DNA of 64,000 nucleotides from Fodinicurvata sediminis DSM 21159 (GCF_000420625.1 NZ_ATVH01000011.1:1-64000), one strand, 5' to 3'; counted from the first letter of the stretch, positions 17,511 to 26,387 are shown. Numbers and translations: made by a program. The notes: generated from the sequence alone by a model not told the origin.

Positions 17511-18645
17511 CAAGCAGTAAGCCTTTACGTTCGGGCAATGGATCTCGTCCGGCAATCTTGGCAATGCTTTCACCAGCTTGAACATATTTTCTAAGGCGCC
17601 GGCACAACAGCAGCCCGGAGGTTCCGGCCCGGATGGATTGCCTATTTGTCGTATCGTCTTCAGCTTCAGGATCAACCAACTCTGCTATGACGGTATCGGA
17701 GGTTACCTGCTGACCCAGTTCAGCCTGATAGACCACGATACCCGTGGCAGGTGCCCTGAGAATTTCACAGGCCTCCAACGCGGTTGCCTCGCATTGCAAG
17801 GCTGGTATGTCTTCCGCTTGGCCTTCCACCAGTCCCGATCTTTGCAATTCCCTGAATATGGCCTGGGCGTCTTTTGCAGCAAGGTGGTCGTCGACGTCTG
17901 CCTGGCCACGCAGTTCGATAGTTGCGGAAAAACAGCCATCTCTCGGGATCGGCACGTCAGGAAAGACCTCGGCCAGTCGCGGCCAGGGCGTGGAGAAAGC
18001 TTCGTCAAACGATCCGCCTCCGGAGTCCTCGGCCAGCAGAACTGCTGCACAGGCCAGGTCCGCTGCCAGACCCTGGCCCTCCGGCCAATGATGAGGGGTG
18101 AGGTAGAGGTGCATCAGTGCATCGTCATCGCAGTGCAGATCCAGGACAAGATCGGCATCACAGGCCTCCAGCGCCAGAAGCTGCTTGAGATGTCCGCTCT
18201 CGCTTCTTGGTTCCATGCTGGCGAGGGCCGACCTCATGGCCTTCCGGATGGTATCCCTGTTCTGCTCTATATCGTGACCTAGCTTGCCGCTCAGTTCCTC
18301 CAGGGCCAGCTCGAAAAGATCCGGCCAGGATCGATTGAAGTTGCCGCCTTCTCCCAGATCATGACGGCCCAAGTGCACGCCGTTGATGAATTGGGAGAGT
18401 CCTATCGGGTTTGCGTAAGGGACAAGCGTGATCTGCCCCTGGATCCGATTTGCCGATGACGCAGCGTGCAGCAAGGTCAGTAGATGTTGTGCCACGAGCA
18501 TTGCAGGCGTTTCATCTGCGTGTAAGGAGGCCTGTATGTAGGCTTTCCTCTTCGCGTCGGAAGGCCCGAAGCGGTGAATCAGCAGCTGATGCTCTGTGCC
18601 TGGTGGACTGCCTTTAAGGATCTGGCGTTCAATGCTATGTGACAT
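17503..18645 (-). CDS. Succinylglutamate desuccinylase/aspartoacylase-like zinc hydrolase
   Basis: This 380-residue enzyme is of the AstE/AspA (M14-related) deacylase family. Such enzymes remove acyl groups from N-acyl amino acids with one zinc ion. The HxxE zinc motif is in SLHADETPAML and the third histidine in VLDLHCDDD. The C-terminal 90 residues, EILRAPATGIVVYQAELGQQVTSD followed by GTSGLLLCRRLRKYVQAGESIAKIAG, look like a barrel-sandwich domain, as in many members of this family. It is the first gene of a unit with two acetyltransferases, so it may deacylate what they acylate, or a related compound. DoeB-like N-acetyl-diaminobutyrate deacetylation is one possibility that would need testing. 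Confidence 0.8.
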   Translation of the reverse strand: MSHSIERQILKGSPPGTEHQLLIHRFGPSDAKRKAYIQASLHADETPAMLVAQHLLTLLHAASSANRIQGQITLVPYANPIGLSQFINGVHLGRHDLGEGGNFNRSWPDLFELALEELSGKLGHDIEQNRDTIRKAMRSALASMEPRSESGHLKQLLALEACDADLVLDLHCDDDALMHLYLTPHHWPEGQGLAADLACAAVLLAEDSGGGSFDEAFSTPWPRLAEVFPDVPIPRDGCFSATIELRGQADVDDHLAAKDAQAIFRELQRSGLVEGQAEDIPALQCEATALEACEILRAPATGIVVYQAELGQQVTSDTVIAELVDPEAEDDTTNRQSIRAGTSGLLLCRRLRKYVQAGESIAKIAGRDPLPERKGLLLDD

Positions 18646-18774
18646 ATGGTTTCCGTGGAATTCGATATCATGAATAGATGACCGGAGCTGTCTGTCTGGT
18701 CAATACAGGCCGGGAAATCAGCACGCTGCTTCATGTTCCCTGCACTTCACTTGGTAAAGAGCTAGAAGGAAAGC

Positions 18775-21072
18775 ATGTCAATCTCGTCGCCTCCATCCAC
18801 CTCCGCGCAGAATGACAGGGATGCTCTGCCTGCCGCCGTTGCCGAAGGCCTGAACGATGCCCAGCGGAATGCCGTGGAACAGCTGGACGGCCCGGTGCTC
18901 ATGCTGGCCGGTGCCGGTACGGGAAAGACGCGTGCCTTGACCACACGCTTGGCGCACCTGCTTTACAGTGGGAAGGCAGCGCCGGGACAGATCCTTTCGG
19001 TCACCTTCACGAACAAGGCGGCGCGCGAAATGAAGGAGCGCGTGGCCGGGCTGCTAGGGCGCCCCTCTGTTGAAGGCTGGTGGTTAGGAACTTTTCATGC
19101 CCTGGCCGCACGGATCCTGCGTCATGAAGCCGAAGCCGTTGGGCTGAAATCAAATTTCACCATTCTCGACAGCGATGACCAGCTGCGTTTGTTGAAACAG
19201 GTCATGCAGGCCGAGAACATCGACGAGAAGGCTTGGCCTCCACGCGCCTTGATGTCGATCATCGAACGATGGAAGGACAAGGCACTCACACCGGACCGCG
19301 TTTCGGTAGAAGACAGCTCGGAATTTGCGGGCGGGCGCGCACCAACTCTCTATGCGCTCTATCAACGCAGGCTGAGAGAACTGAATGCCTGTGATTTTGG
19401 CGACCTGCTGTTGCACTGTGTTCACCTGTTTCAGACGAATGAGGAGGTCCTGCGACGCTATCAGGACCAGTTCAAGTACATCCTGGTGGATGAATACCAG
19501 GATACCAACATTGCCCAGTATCTCTGGCTGCGCCTGCTGGCGCAGAAACACAAGAATATCTGCTGTGTCGGCGACGATGACCAGTCGATCTATGGATGGC
19601 GGGGGGCGGAAGTGGGAAATATCCTGCGGTTTGAGCAGGATTTCCCTGGAGCTCATGTCATTCGCCTCGAGCGCAACTATCGCTCCACCCCCCACATCCT
19701 GGGTGCGGCCTCCGGCCTGATTTCCCACAATTCGGGTCGTCTGGGGAAAACGCTTTGGACGGATGGTGACCAGGGCGAGCCCATCCGTGTGCGCGGACTT
19801 TGGGATGGAGAGGCCGAAGCCCGTTTTGTGGGCGATGAAATCGAGGCACTGCAGACCAAAGGGCATGCTTTGTCGGAAATTGCCATCCTGGTCCGCACGG
19901 GTGCACAGACTCGCGAGTTCGAAGAACGCTTCGTAACCCTTGGACTGCCGTACCGCGTCGTCGGTGGTCCGCGTTTCTATGAGCGCATGGAAGTTCGCGA
20001 CGCCCTGGCGTATCTGCGGTTGCTGACATCCACGGACAATGACCTGGCGTTCGAGCGCATCTGCAACAAGCCGAAACGTGGGCTGGGGGATGCGGCACTG
20101 AAGACCCTTCACGAAACGGCGCGGGCTGGCGGTTTGTCATTGTTTGGGGCCGCCCGCCGCCTGACGGAAACCGATGAATTGCGTCCCCAGGCACGGCGTG
20201 CGCTCAAGAGCTTTATCGGGCTTTGTGACAAATGGCGTGAAGACATGCTGCAGATGCCGCATCCGGAGCTGGCGGAAACGGTGCTGGAAGAGTCCGGCTA
20301 CACCGACATGTGGCGTCAGGACAAGTCGATTGAGGCGCCAGGGCGGCTGGAGAACCTGAAGGAGCTTATCGACGCGTTGGCTGAGTTCGAGACCCTGGCC
20401 GGGTTTCTGGAGCATGTCAGCCTGGTCATGGAGAATCTTGAGGACAGCAGCCAGGACCAGGTGTCCGTCATGACCTTGCACGCTGCCAAGGGTCTGGAGT
20501 TCGAGACCGTTTTCTTGCCCGGTTGGGAGGAGGGGCTGTTCCCCAACCAACGGGCGCTCGACGAGCAGGCCTTGAAAGGGCTGGAGGAGGAACGACGCCT
20601 TGCCTATGTGGGCCTGACGCGCGCCAAGGTTCGTGCGATCGTCAGTTTTGCTGCCAACCGTCGTCTCTACGGCTCCTGGGCAGCAGCCATTCCCTCCCGC
20701 TTCATCGATGAGCTTCCCGAGGAGCATAAGGTCCAGGAAAGCGACCAGGGTCTCTATGGGGCTTCCGCACAGGCCTGGGGTGGGGGACGCTTCGGTGGTT
20801 TTGACGATTGGGGACAGACAAGGGTATCACCGGGCATGATGCGCGCCCGTGAGCGCTCATCCGACAAGGTCATAGATGTCCAAGCTCAGCCGGTGCAGAA
20901 ACAGACCTCCGACACATCGGGTTTTGCGCCAAAGGCGCGTGTTTTCCACCGCAAGTTCGGTTATGGAACCGTGGATGTGGTGGATGGTGATCGCCTGACC
21001 ATTCGCTTCGATCATGCCGGGGAGAAAAAGGTCATGTCCTCCTTTGTCGTACCGGCAGAGGAAGCAGACTGA
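18775..21072 (+). CDS. uvrD: UvrD/PcrA-family DNA helicase
   Basis: This 765-residue SF1A 3'-5' helicase is used in nucleotide-excision and mismatch repair. Motif I is GAGTGKT at about residues 46-52, motif II VDEYQDTN near 239, QSIYGWRGA motif III, and LERNYRSTPHIL motif IV. C-terminal motifs are VMTLHAAKGLEFETVFLPG and EERRLAYVGLTRAK, and a Tudor-like tail (RVFHRKFGYGTVDVVDGDRLTIRFDHAG) is typical of UvrD/PcrA, where it binds RNA polymerase. It could equally be named pcrA. The ATG at 18775 has an AAGGA site. prmA follows 52 bases downstream and may be cotranscribed. Confidence 0.95.
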   Translation: MSISSPPSTSAQNDRDALPAAVAEGLNDAQRNAVEQLDGPVLMLAGAGTGKTRALTTRLAHLLYSGKAAPGQILSVTFTNKAAREMKERVAGLLGRPSVEGWWLGTFHALAARILRHEAEAVGLKSNFTILDSDDQLRLLKQVMQAENIDEKAWPPRALMSIIERWKDKALTPDRVSVEDSSEFAGGRAPTLYALYQRRLRELNACDFGDLLLHCVHLFQTNEEVLRRYQDQFKYILVDEYQDTNIAQYLWLRLLAQKHKNICCVGDDDQSIYGWRGAEVGNILRFEQDFPGAHVIRLERNYRSTPHILGAASGLISHNSGRLGKTLWTDGDQGEPIRVRGLWDGEAEARFVGDEIEALQTKGHALSEIAILVRTGAQTREFEERFVTLGLPYRVVGGPRFYERMEVRDALAYLRLLTSTDNDLAFERICNKPKRGLGDAALKTLHETARAGGLSLFGAARRLTETDELRPQARRALKSFIGLCDKWREDMLQMPHPELAETVLEESGYTDMWRQDKSIEAPGRLENLKELIDALAEFETLAGFLEHVSLVMENLEDSSQDQVSVMTLHAAKGLEFETVFLPGWEEGLFPNQRALDEQALKGLEEERRLAYVGLTRAKVRAIVSFAANRRLYGSWAAAIPSRFIDELPEEHKVQESDQGLYGASAQAWGGGRFGGFDDWGQTRVSPGMMRARERSSDKVIDVQAQPVQKQTSDTSGFAPKARVFHRKFGYGTVDVVDGDRLTIRFDHAGEKKVMSSFVVPAEEAD

Positions 21073-21124
21073 AGCCGCCCGCCTCTCGCAGTATCGACCT
21101 GAATGGAAGATCAGATAACAGACC

Positions 21125-22003
21125 ATGAACCAGCCAATCTATTGCCTGACCTTTGCGGTGCCGTCACAGACTGTACCTGTTTTTGAAGATGCACTGGAAG
21201 GACTAGGTGCGGCGATTGCCGTGGGCGGCCCGGACCGCAAAGGTGATACGCCCCTGCAGGTTTATCTGGGTGAGGATCATGGTGAAACCGAACTGTTCGG
21301 ACGCCTGGTAGCCGCCGCGCTGGGCTGTGAAATAGACGTCCCGGACTATCGTTACGAATTGATGCCGGAAACCGATTGGGTTGCGGAAAGCCAGGCGGCA
21401 TTGCCACCCTTGCAAGCGGGGCGTTTCTTCGTCCACGGCAGTCATGTCCAGGAAAGGCCGGCAGCGGGGGCCATTCCCTTGCTTGTGGAGGCGAATATTG
21501 CCTTCGGGACAGGCCGGCACGAGACGACGCGTGGCTGCCTTCTGGCTCTGTGCGATCTTGCCAAGCGTGGCCGCAAGACACGCGTTCTGGATTTGGGATG
21601 CGGTTCGGGAATTCTGGCCATGGGGGCAGCGCATCTGTGGCCGAAAGCCAGAATCCTCGCAACGGATAATGATCCAGGCTCGGTTCGAGTGGCCCGTGAA
21701 AATGCCGGGCTCAACCGGCTTTCCAGCAGGGTCCGGAGCTACTTCAGTCAAGGATATGCTCACCCGGCCATCAAGCGCGAAGGGCCCTATGACTTGATCG
21801 TGGCGAACATCCTGGCCGCACCACTTTGCCGTATGGCAACGGATACAGCACGCCATGCTAAGCCTGGCGGACACGTCATACTGTCGGGTCTGCTCTGGCA
21901 TCAGGAGCGCTGGGTGCGCCAGCGTCATCGAGCTGCCGGACTTGTCCTGGAGGCACGCTACAAGCTGGGTGATTGGACCACCTTGCTGCTGCGTGCCCGG
22001 TAA
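21125..22003 (+). CDS. prmA: Ribosomal protein L11 methyltransferase
   Basis: This 292-residue class I SAM-dependent methyltransferase trimethylates ribosomal protein L11. After an N-terminal substrate-recognition part it carries FGTGRHETTRGCLLAL, the SAM-binding motif VLDLGCGSGILAMGAA, an acidic ATDNDPGSVRVARENA motif II, and the VANILAAPLCRMA motif that is typical of PrmA. A further EARYKLGDWTTLLLRAR tail is also typical of the family. It is downstream of the helicase gene on the same strand and convergent with the DUF482 gene, with a 21-base gap. Confidence 0.95.
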   Translation: MNQPIYCLTFAVPSQTVPVFEDALEGLGAAIAVGGPDRKGDTPLQVYLGEDHGETELFGRLVAAALGCEIDVPDYRYELMPETDWVAESQAALPPLQAGRFFVHGSHVQERPAAGAIPLLVEANIAFGTGRHETTRGCLLALCDLAKRGRKTRVLDLGCGSGILAMGAAHLWPKARILATDNDPGSVRVARENAGLNRLSSRVRSYFSQGYAHPAIKREGPYDLIVANILAAPLCRMATDTARHAKPGGHVILSGLLWHQERWVRQRHRAAGLVLEARYKLGDWTTLLLRAR

Positions 22004-22024
22004 CGGGAGACCAGGAACGGAAAC

Positions 22025-23182
22025 CTACACCTTGCGGTAGGGACTTTCCAACTGCAACTGATCGATTGTGTGCCGGACCATTTCGCGCTCGCGTCTCAGA
22101 TAGTTTTCCACGGCATCGTGTAATGCCGGATCCCGTATAAGGTGGGCACTATAGGTTTCCACGGGCAGATAGCCGCGTTGAATCTTGTGTTCACCTTGAG
22201 CGCCGGCTTCCACACGCGCAAGACCATTGGCAATGGCATAGTCAATTGCTTGGTAATAACAGGCCTCGAAGTGCAGGAAACGGAAATCCGCTGCACAACC
22301 CCAGTTGCGGCCGTAGAGGCAATCGTCACTGCGCAGATTCAGGGCGCCGGCCACGGGCTCGTCATCCTGATAGGCAAGGACCAGCACAATCCTGTTGGAC
22401 ATTGACTCGGATAGCTGCAGGAAGAATTCCAGCGACAGGTAGGCCTGTCCCCATTTGCGATCCGTGGTGTTCATGTAGAAGCGGTGAAAGGCTTCCCAAT
22501 GCTCACTGCGCAGGTCATCACCCGTCAGCGTGCTAAGCGTTATATCGCTTTCACGCACACGGGCACGTTCCTTACGTATGTTCTTGCGCTTGCGTGAGGA
22601 GAGGGATTCCAGGAAATCGTCGAAGTCGGCATAGCCCTGATTGTACCAATGATACTGTTGCCCGGTGCGCGCCAGGAAGCCGGCCGAGGTAAGTGCTTCC
22701 CATTCGTCGTGGGGTGGGAAGGTCACGTGCAGGGAGGAAACGCCCGTTTGTTCAGCGACAGAGGAGAGGGCAGAGATCAGGAGGCGTTGAGCGTATCGGG
22801 GCTGTTCGGCTGTCGCAGTCAGAAGTCTTGGTCCTGTGACAGGCGTGAAAGGCACACCGCACTGGAGCTTGGGGTAGTACTGACCACCCGCGCGCTCGTA
22901 GGCGTCGGCCCAGCCCCAGTCGAAGACGTACTCCCCGAAGGAATGGTTCTTCAGGTAAAGAGGGCTTGCTCCCTGAAGGCGCCCGTCCTCATCGGACAGG
23001 AGGATGTGAAAAGGCTGCCAACCCGTTTCGGGTGACACGCAACCGCTCTCCTCGAGTGCCGAGAGGAAGGCATGTGTCAGGAAGGGGTTGTCGGTTCCGG
23101 CGCAGGCATCCCAGTCGGCAGCGGGAACATCGGACAGACTGTGCGTGATTCTGGCATGATAACTGCTGTCGCTTTCGGACAT
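22025..23182 (-). CDS. DUF482/FemAB-like GNAT-fold protein
   Basis: This protein belongs to the family annotated as DUF482 or peptidoglycan-synthesis-like acyltransferases with a FemAB/GNAT fold. It shows NPFLTHAFLSALEESGC, FDWGWADAYERAGGQYYPKLQC, FTPVTGPRLL, SSRKRKNIRKERARV and QGEHKIQRGYLP, which are well-conserved blocks. The family is broad in proteobacteria; the substrate is not established. The start is uncertain: ATG at 23182 is used, but a GTG at 23200 and a frame from 23254 are also open. It is convergent with prmA and precedes the hydroxyproline epimerase gene on the other side, with a gap of about 90 bases. Confidence 0.85.
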   Translation of the reverse strand: MSESDSSYHARITHSLSDVPAADWDACAGTDNPFLTHAFLSALEESGCVSPETGWQPFHILLSDEDGRLQGASPLYLKNHSFGEYVFDWGWADAYERAGGQYYPKLQCGVPFTPVTGPRLLTATAEQPRYAQRLLISALSSVAEQTGVSSLHVTFPPHDEWEALTSAGFLARTGQQYHWYNQGYADFDDFLESLSSRKRKNIRKERARVRESDITLSTLTGDDLRSEHWEAFHRFYMNTTDRKWGQAYLSLEFFLQLSESMSNRIVLVLAYQDDEPVAGALNLRSDDCLYGRNWGCAADFRFLHFEACYYQAIDYAIANGLARVEAGAQGEHKIQRGYLPVETYSAHLIRDPALHDAVENYLRREREMVRHTIDQLQLESPYRKV

Positions 23183-23275
23183 GTCCGTTGAATCACTCAC
23201 TGGTTTTGGTGAACCCTCTATAGCTAAAGAAGACTGTAACGTCTCACCCGCCACGACAAGGGCGTCCTTTTGGGA

Positions 23276-24286
23276 TCAGGCCAGCTGAAAGCCGTGTGCG
23301 TAGGGGTCTCGCGCGTCGACAAAGATGGTGTTCAGTCCGGTCATGCGTGCCCAGCCTTCGATGGAAGGCACAATGGCCGGCGTGTCCGCGATCTGGGTGG
23401 CTTCTTCGACACGGCCTCTGAAAAGGCTGCCGATAATGCTCTCGTGCACGAAGTCGTCGCCGGGCTTCAGAACTCCGCGTGCGACAAGTTGGGCCATGCG
23501 TGCCGAAGTGCCGGTGCCGCAAGGGCTGCGGTCGATGGCCCGGTCACCATAGAAGACGGCATTGCGCGCCTGGGCCCCTTCGGTGCGAGGTTCACCCGTC
23601 CAGAGGATGTGGCTGACGCCGCGGATGGTGGGATCCTCAGGATGTACCACCTCGACAATTTCATTCAGCTTTTGGCGCAGGAGGGGAGATACCTGCAAGA
23701 TCTGGGCGGGTGTGAAACTATCCAGCCCCGGGTAGTTCTGCTGTGGTTCGACAATGGCATAGAAATTACCACCGTAGGCGATATCCACCTTCAGCGGGCC
23801 AAGTTCAGGGCAATCGACCTGCTGATCGGCCACGGCCAGGTAGCTCTTCACATTGCGGATACGCACAGCCTCGACCCGGCCTTCACTGTCCTGTCGATAC
23901 TGGGCATCCACGCGCCCGGCAGGCGTATCCAGCTTGAGTTGGCCTGATTCGCTGGGTTGGACCAGTCCTCGCTCAAGGGCGAAGGTGACAGTCCCTATGG
24001 TTCCATGGCCACACATGGGCAGGCAGCCACTGGTTTCGATGAAAAGGATGGCAATGTCGCAGTCATCGTGCGTCGGGGGCATCAGAATAGAGCCGGACAT
24101 CATGTCGTGTCCGCGCGGCTCGAACATCAATGCCGTGCGAATCCAGTCATAGCGCTTCAGGAAGTCTTGCCGGCGCGCACTCATGCTGTTCCCGTTCAGC
24201 AGGGGCGCACCACCGGCAACCAAGCGGACAGGATTTCCGCAGGTGTGTCCATCAATACAGAAGAAGGTGTTGGGCTTTATCTCCAT
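23276..24286 (-). CDS. 4-hydroxyproline 2-epimerase (proline racemase family)
   Basis: This proline-racemase-fold enzyme is predicted to convert trans-4-hydroxy-L-proline to cis-4-hydroxy-D-proline, the first step of hydroxyproline use. Both catalytic cysteines are present, in PMCGHGTIG and SPCGTGTSARMAQL. That pair separates epimerases from the dehydratase branch, where one is threonine or serine. HTCGNPVRLV near the start and MMSGSILMPPTHDDCD are further family blocks. The start is taken as ATG at 24286 (MEIKPNTFFCIDGHTCG); an in-frame GTG at 24343 would add 19 residues. The other enzymes of the pathway are not here, so the pathway must be completed elsewhere or this enzyme acts alone. Confidence 0.88.
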   Translation of the reverse strand: MEIKPNTFFCIDGHTCGNPVRLVAGGAPLLNGNSMSARRQDFLKRYDWIRTALMFEPRGHDMMSGSILMPPTHDDCDIAILFIETSGCLPMCGHGTIGTVTFALERGLVQPSESGQLKLDTPAGRVDAQYRQDSEGRVEAVRIRNVKSYLAVADQQVDCPELGPLKVDIAYGGNFYAIVEPQQNYPGLDSFTPAQILQVSPLLRQKLNEIVEVVHPEDPTIRGVSHILWTGEPRTEGAQARNAVFYGDRAIDRSPCGTGTSARMAQLVARGVLKPGDDFVHESIIGSLFRGRVEEATQIADTPAIVPSIEGWARMTGLNTIFVDARDPYAHGFQLA

Positions 24287-24364
24287 GGCGAGATTTAGTC
24301 TTATGCCGTTTCGAAGGTCAATCGATGCCGTAGGTTCGGGCACTTTTAGGGTTTTGGAGCCAGA

Positions 24365-25243
24365 ATGAAACAGGATTCAACGCAGCCGCCTGTACATGAA
24401 CTGTTCAGGGGGCATGTTCATCCCCCTGCTGGAAAAGACGAGCAGAGTGTGCCCCTGCATTCGCCGTTTCACTTTCTCCGTCTGTCAGGACAGGCCCCTG
24501 TGCTGATTTTCTGTGATCATGCGTCCCGCCATGTACCTCAAGCCCTTTCCGGTCTTGGCCTGAAAGGGGATGATCTGTTGCGCCATATTGCGTGGGACAT
24601 TGGTGTGAAGGACGTGGCAGGGCCCTTGTCGCGCTTGCTGGATGCGCCGACACTTCTGGCCGGCTTTTCGCGTTTGGTCATAGACCCGAACCGTCACCTT
24701 GCTTCAAGAGGGTCCATTCCCGAGATCAGTGATGAATCTTCTGTCCCTGGGAACCAGAATCTTGACGAAGCTGAGAGGGAGCAGCGCATACAGGCATTCT
24801 TCAAGCCCTATCATGCAGCCGTGGCACGACTGATCGAGGCGCAGATGGCCAAGGGTGTGCGTCCGCTTCTGGTCTTCCTGCACAGCTTCACGCCGGTCAT
24901 AGGAGGAGCCCAGCGTCCCTGGGAGGTGGGAGTTCTGTGGAATGAGGACGATCGACTGGCGCGCCCGGTCATCGAGGCATTTCGTTCATTGGGATATAAT
25001 GTGGGTGAGAACGAACCCTATTCAGGAGCCTCGCCCGAGGATTACAGCTTGCACAAGCATGGCGAAGGGCGCGGGCTTGCGCCTGTATTGCTCGAGATAC
25101 GCCAGGACCTGATCGACAATCGCGAGGGGGCCGAGCAATGGGCCCGAATCATAGCGCAAGCCTTGAATCCGCTGGTCGCTCAGGCAGATCACTTGCAATC
25201 CGGCAGTGATAGGTCACGGCTTGAGACACCGCTGAAGGCTTGA
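24365..25243 (+). CDS. N-formylglutamate amidohydrolase
   Basis: This 292-residue metal-dependent amidohydrolase belongs to the FGase family that cleaves N-formyl-L-glutamate, the last step of one histidine-degradation route. The family pattern is LIFCDHASRHVPQALSGLGL near residue 55, AWDIGVKDVAGPL, FSRLVIDPNRHL, LVFLHSFTPVIGG and LEIRQDLID. No other histidine-utilisation gene is here; many alphaproteobacterial copies sit alone, so another formyl or acyl substrate is possible. It is divergent from the hydroxyproline epimerase across about 80 bases, and upstream of the DUF1244 and gapR genes. Confidence 0.9.
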   Translation: MKQDSTQPPVHELFRGHVHPPAGKDEQSVPLHSPFHFLRLSGQAPVLIFCDHASRHVPQALSGLGLKGDDLLRHIAWDIGVKDVAGPLSRLLDAPTLLAGFSRLVIDPNRHLASRGSIPEISDESSVPGNQNLDEAEREQRIQAFFKPYHAAVARLIEAQMAKGVRPLLVFLHSFTPVIGGAQRPWEVGVLWNEDDRLARPVIEAFRSLGYNVGENEPYSGASPEDYSLHKHGEGRGLAPVLLEIRQDLIDNREGAEQWARIIAQALNPLVAQADHLQSGSDRSRLETPLKA

Positions 25244-25335
25244 AACAAGCTTGGTTCGGGTCTTCATAGGAATGAAGAGCAACACTGTAGACTACGGCGA
25301 ATCACCGCCTGAAATTTTCGAATGGAGGCAAGGAA

Positions 25336-25644
25336 ATGAAACATGATCTCGATTCCCAGACGCGCACCGAGCTGGAAGCCGCCGCATTTCGCAAGCTGTT
25401 GGCCCATCTGGATGAGCGCAAGGATGTGCAGAATATCGACCTGATGAACCTGGCCGGTTTTTGCCGCAATTGCCTTTCTCGCTGGTATCAGGAATCCGCC
25501 CAGGAGAAGGGCATCGACCTGGACAAGGAAACGGCGAGGGAAATCGTCTATGGCATGCCCTATAGCGAATGGAAGGAAAAGTATCAGAACGAGGTGACAG
25601 ATGCGCAGAAGGAAGCCTTCCAGGCCGGAGGTGGAGGCCACTGA
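25336..25644 (+). CDS. DUF1244 family protein
   Basis: This 102-residue protein matches DUF1244, a small cytoplasmic family common in alphaproteobacteria with no established function. The signature is LMNLAGFCRNCLSRWYQESA (two cysteines spaced FCRNC) and IVYGMPYSEWKEKYQ. The start has a good site (AGGCAAGGAA), and the C-terminus is a glycine-rich GGGGH tail. The gene precedes gapR by 141 bases; that interval contains a strong hairpin. Confidence 0.9.
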   Translation: MKHDLDSQTRTELEAAAFRKLLAHLDERKDVQNIDLMNLAGFCRNCLSRWYQESAQEKGIDLDKETAREIVYGMPYSEWKEKYQNEVTDAQKEAFQAGGGGH

Positions 25645-25698
25645 GGGCTGTCGCATTCATGGCCGGAACCCGCTTCCTATTCCGTTGTCCGCAGGAGT

Positions 25699-25749
25699 GT
25701 GACGGAGTAGGTTCGCGGCCGGTCCGCCCGGCGTGGGCGGGTCTGTCAC
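25699..25749 (+). promoter_or_regulatory. Structured 5' region of gapR (nested hairpin)
   Basis: A 6-base perfect stem CCGCCC (25724-25729) and GGGCGG (25735-25740), with a 5-base loop, lies within a wider GTGAC/GTCAC pairing (25699-25703 with 25745-25749). It sits 37 bases before the gapR start. There is no clear T run, so it may be a weak terminator of the DUF1244 transcript or a structured leader. Function is inferred. Confidence 0.35.
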
Positions 25750-25785
25750 GTCTTTCACTACACCATCATTTCAGGAGCCTGGGAC

Positions 25786-26034
25786 ATGAGCGATGTCGGC
25801 GGCGTTGCGGGGGATCGTCTGAAATCCTTCATCGAAAGAATCGAACGGTTGGAAGAAGAAAAAGCTGGTCTCACCAACGATATCCGCGAAGTCTATTCTG
25901 AAGCCAAGTCGGCTGGCTTTGATACCAAGATCATGCGCCAGGTCGTGCGCCTGCGCAAAATGGACCAGTCCGATCGTGAGGAACAGGAAACCATTCTCGA
26001 GGTCTACAAGCAGGCTTTGGGGATGACAGTATAG
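25786..26034 (+). CDS. gapR: GapR (DUF2312) nucleoid-associated protein
   Basis: This 82-residue helical protein is a member of the DUF2312 family. In Caulobacter its member GapR binds overtwisted DNA ahead of replication and transcription and stimulates topoisomerases. The conserved sequence [47 protein letters not shown] covers most of the protein, with many lysine/arginine residues facing one side. The length is typical. The transcript ends at a perfect 9-base-pair hairpin at 26049-26077. Confidence 0.95.
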   Translation: MSDVGGVAGDRLKSFIERIERLEEEKAGLTNDIREVYSEAKSAGFDTKIMRQVVRLRKMDQSDREEQETILEVYKQALGMTV

Positions 26035-26048
26035 TCAGCATGTGATTT

Positions 26049-26077
26049 CCGGGCTGGAGCACTTGGTGCCAGCCCGG
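26049..26077 (+). terminator. Terminator after gapR
   Basis: A 9-base perfect inverted repeat (CCGGGCTGG and CCAGCCCGG) with an 11-base loop, 15 bases after the gapR stop. The T run is poor (CAGCCTTTC), so termination may be partial. From here to 26383 there is no annotated gene apart from the leader frame listed below. Confidence 0.65.
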
Positions 26078-26294
26078 CAGCCTTTCAGGTCCAGGTTCGG
26101 CCATGAAAAATCGGGGCGGAGTGGTTGGCTATCATGGCTGGGAAGTGCCATGACAATCCAAAAGCATGAAGACTGCTTTAAGGGCCTTTGGCATATTTCC
26201 ACTGACTTATCGTGCATTCGTCGCAAAGGGATTGAAAGGAAATCCGCAGAGGCGACGAGGACTTTTCTTCCTTGCATATGAATGTAACTGATAC

Positions 26295-26307
26295 TGGAAA
26301 CGTTCCA
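26295..26307. promoter_or_regulatory. Possible repressor site upstream of the BCCT gene
   Basis: The 13-base sequence TGGAAACGTTCCA has 5-base arms TGGAA and TTCCA around ACG and is close to the consensus operator of LacI/PurR-type repressors. It lies 77 bases before the BCCT start. No matching regulator gene is in the window, so this is only a candidate. Confidence 0.25.
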
Positions 26308-26318
26308 TTGGGGGAGAT

Positions 26319-26387
26319 GTGAGTGGCGCCCTGTCACAGACGGGGAGGGGCACTTGCACAACAATCAAAGCAAGGGTTGGTAGATGA
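26319..26387 (+). CDS. Possible leader peptide coupled to the BCCT gene
   Basis: A 22-residue open frame starts with GTG after a strong GGGGGAG site and ends with a TGA that overlaps the BCCT ATG (ATGA). If translated, it would couple its own translation to that of the transporter, whose own ribosome-binding site is weak. There is no obvious amino-acid bias. It is unproven and too short for reliable coding statistics. Confidence 0.25.
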   Translation: MSGALSQTGRGTCTTIKARVGR

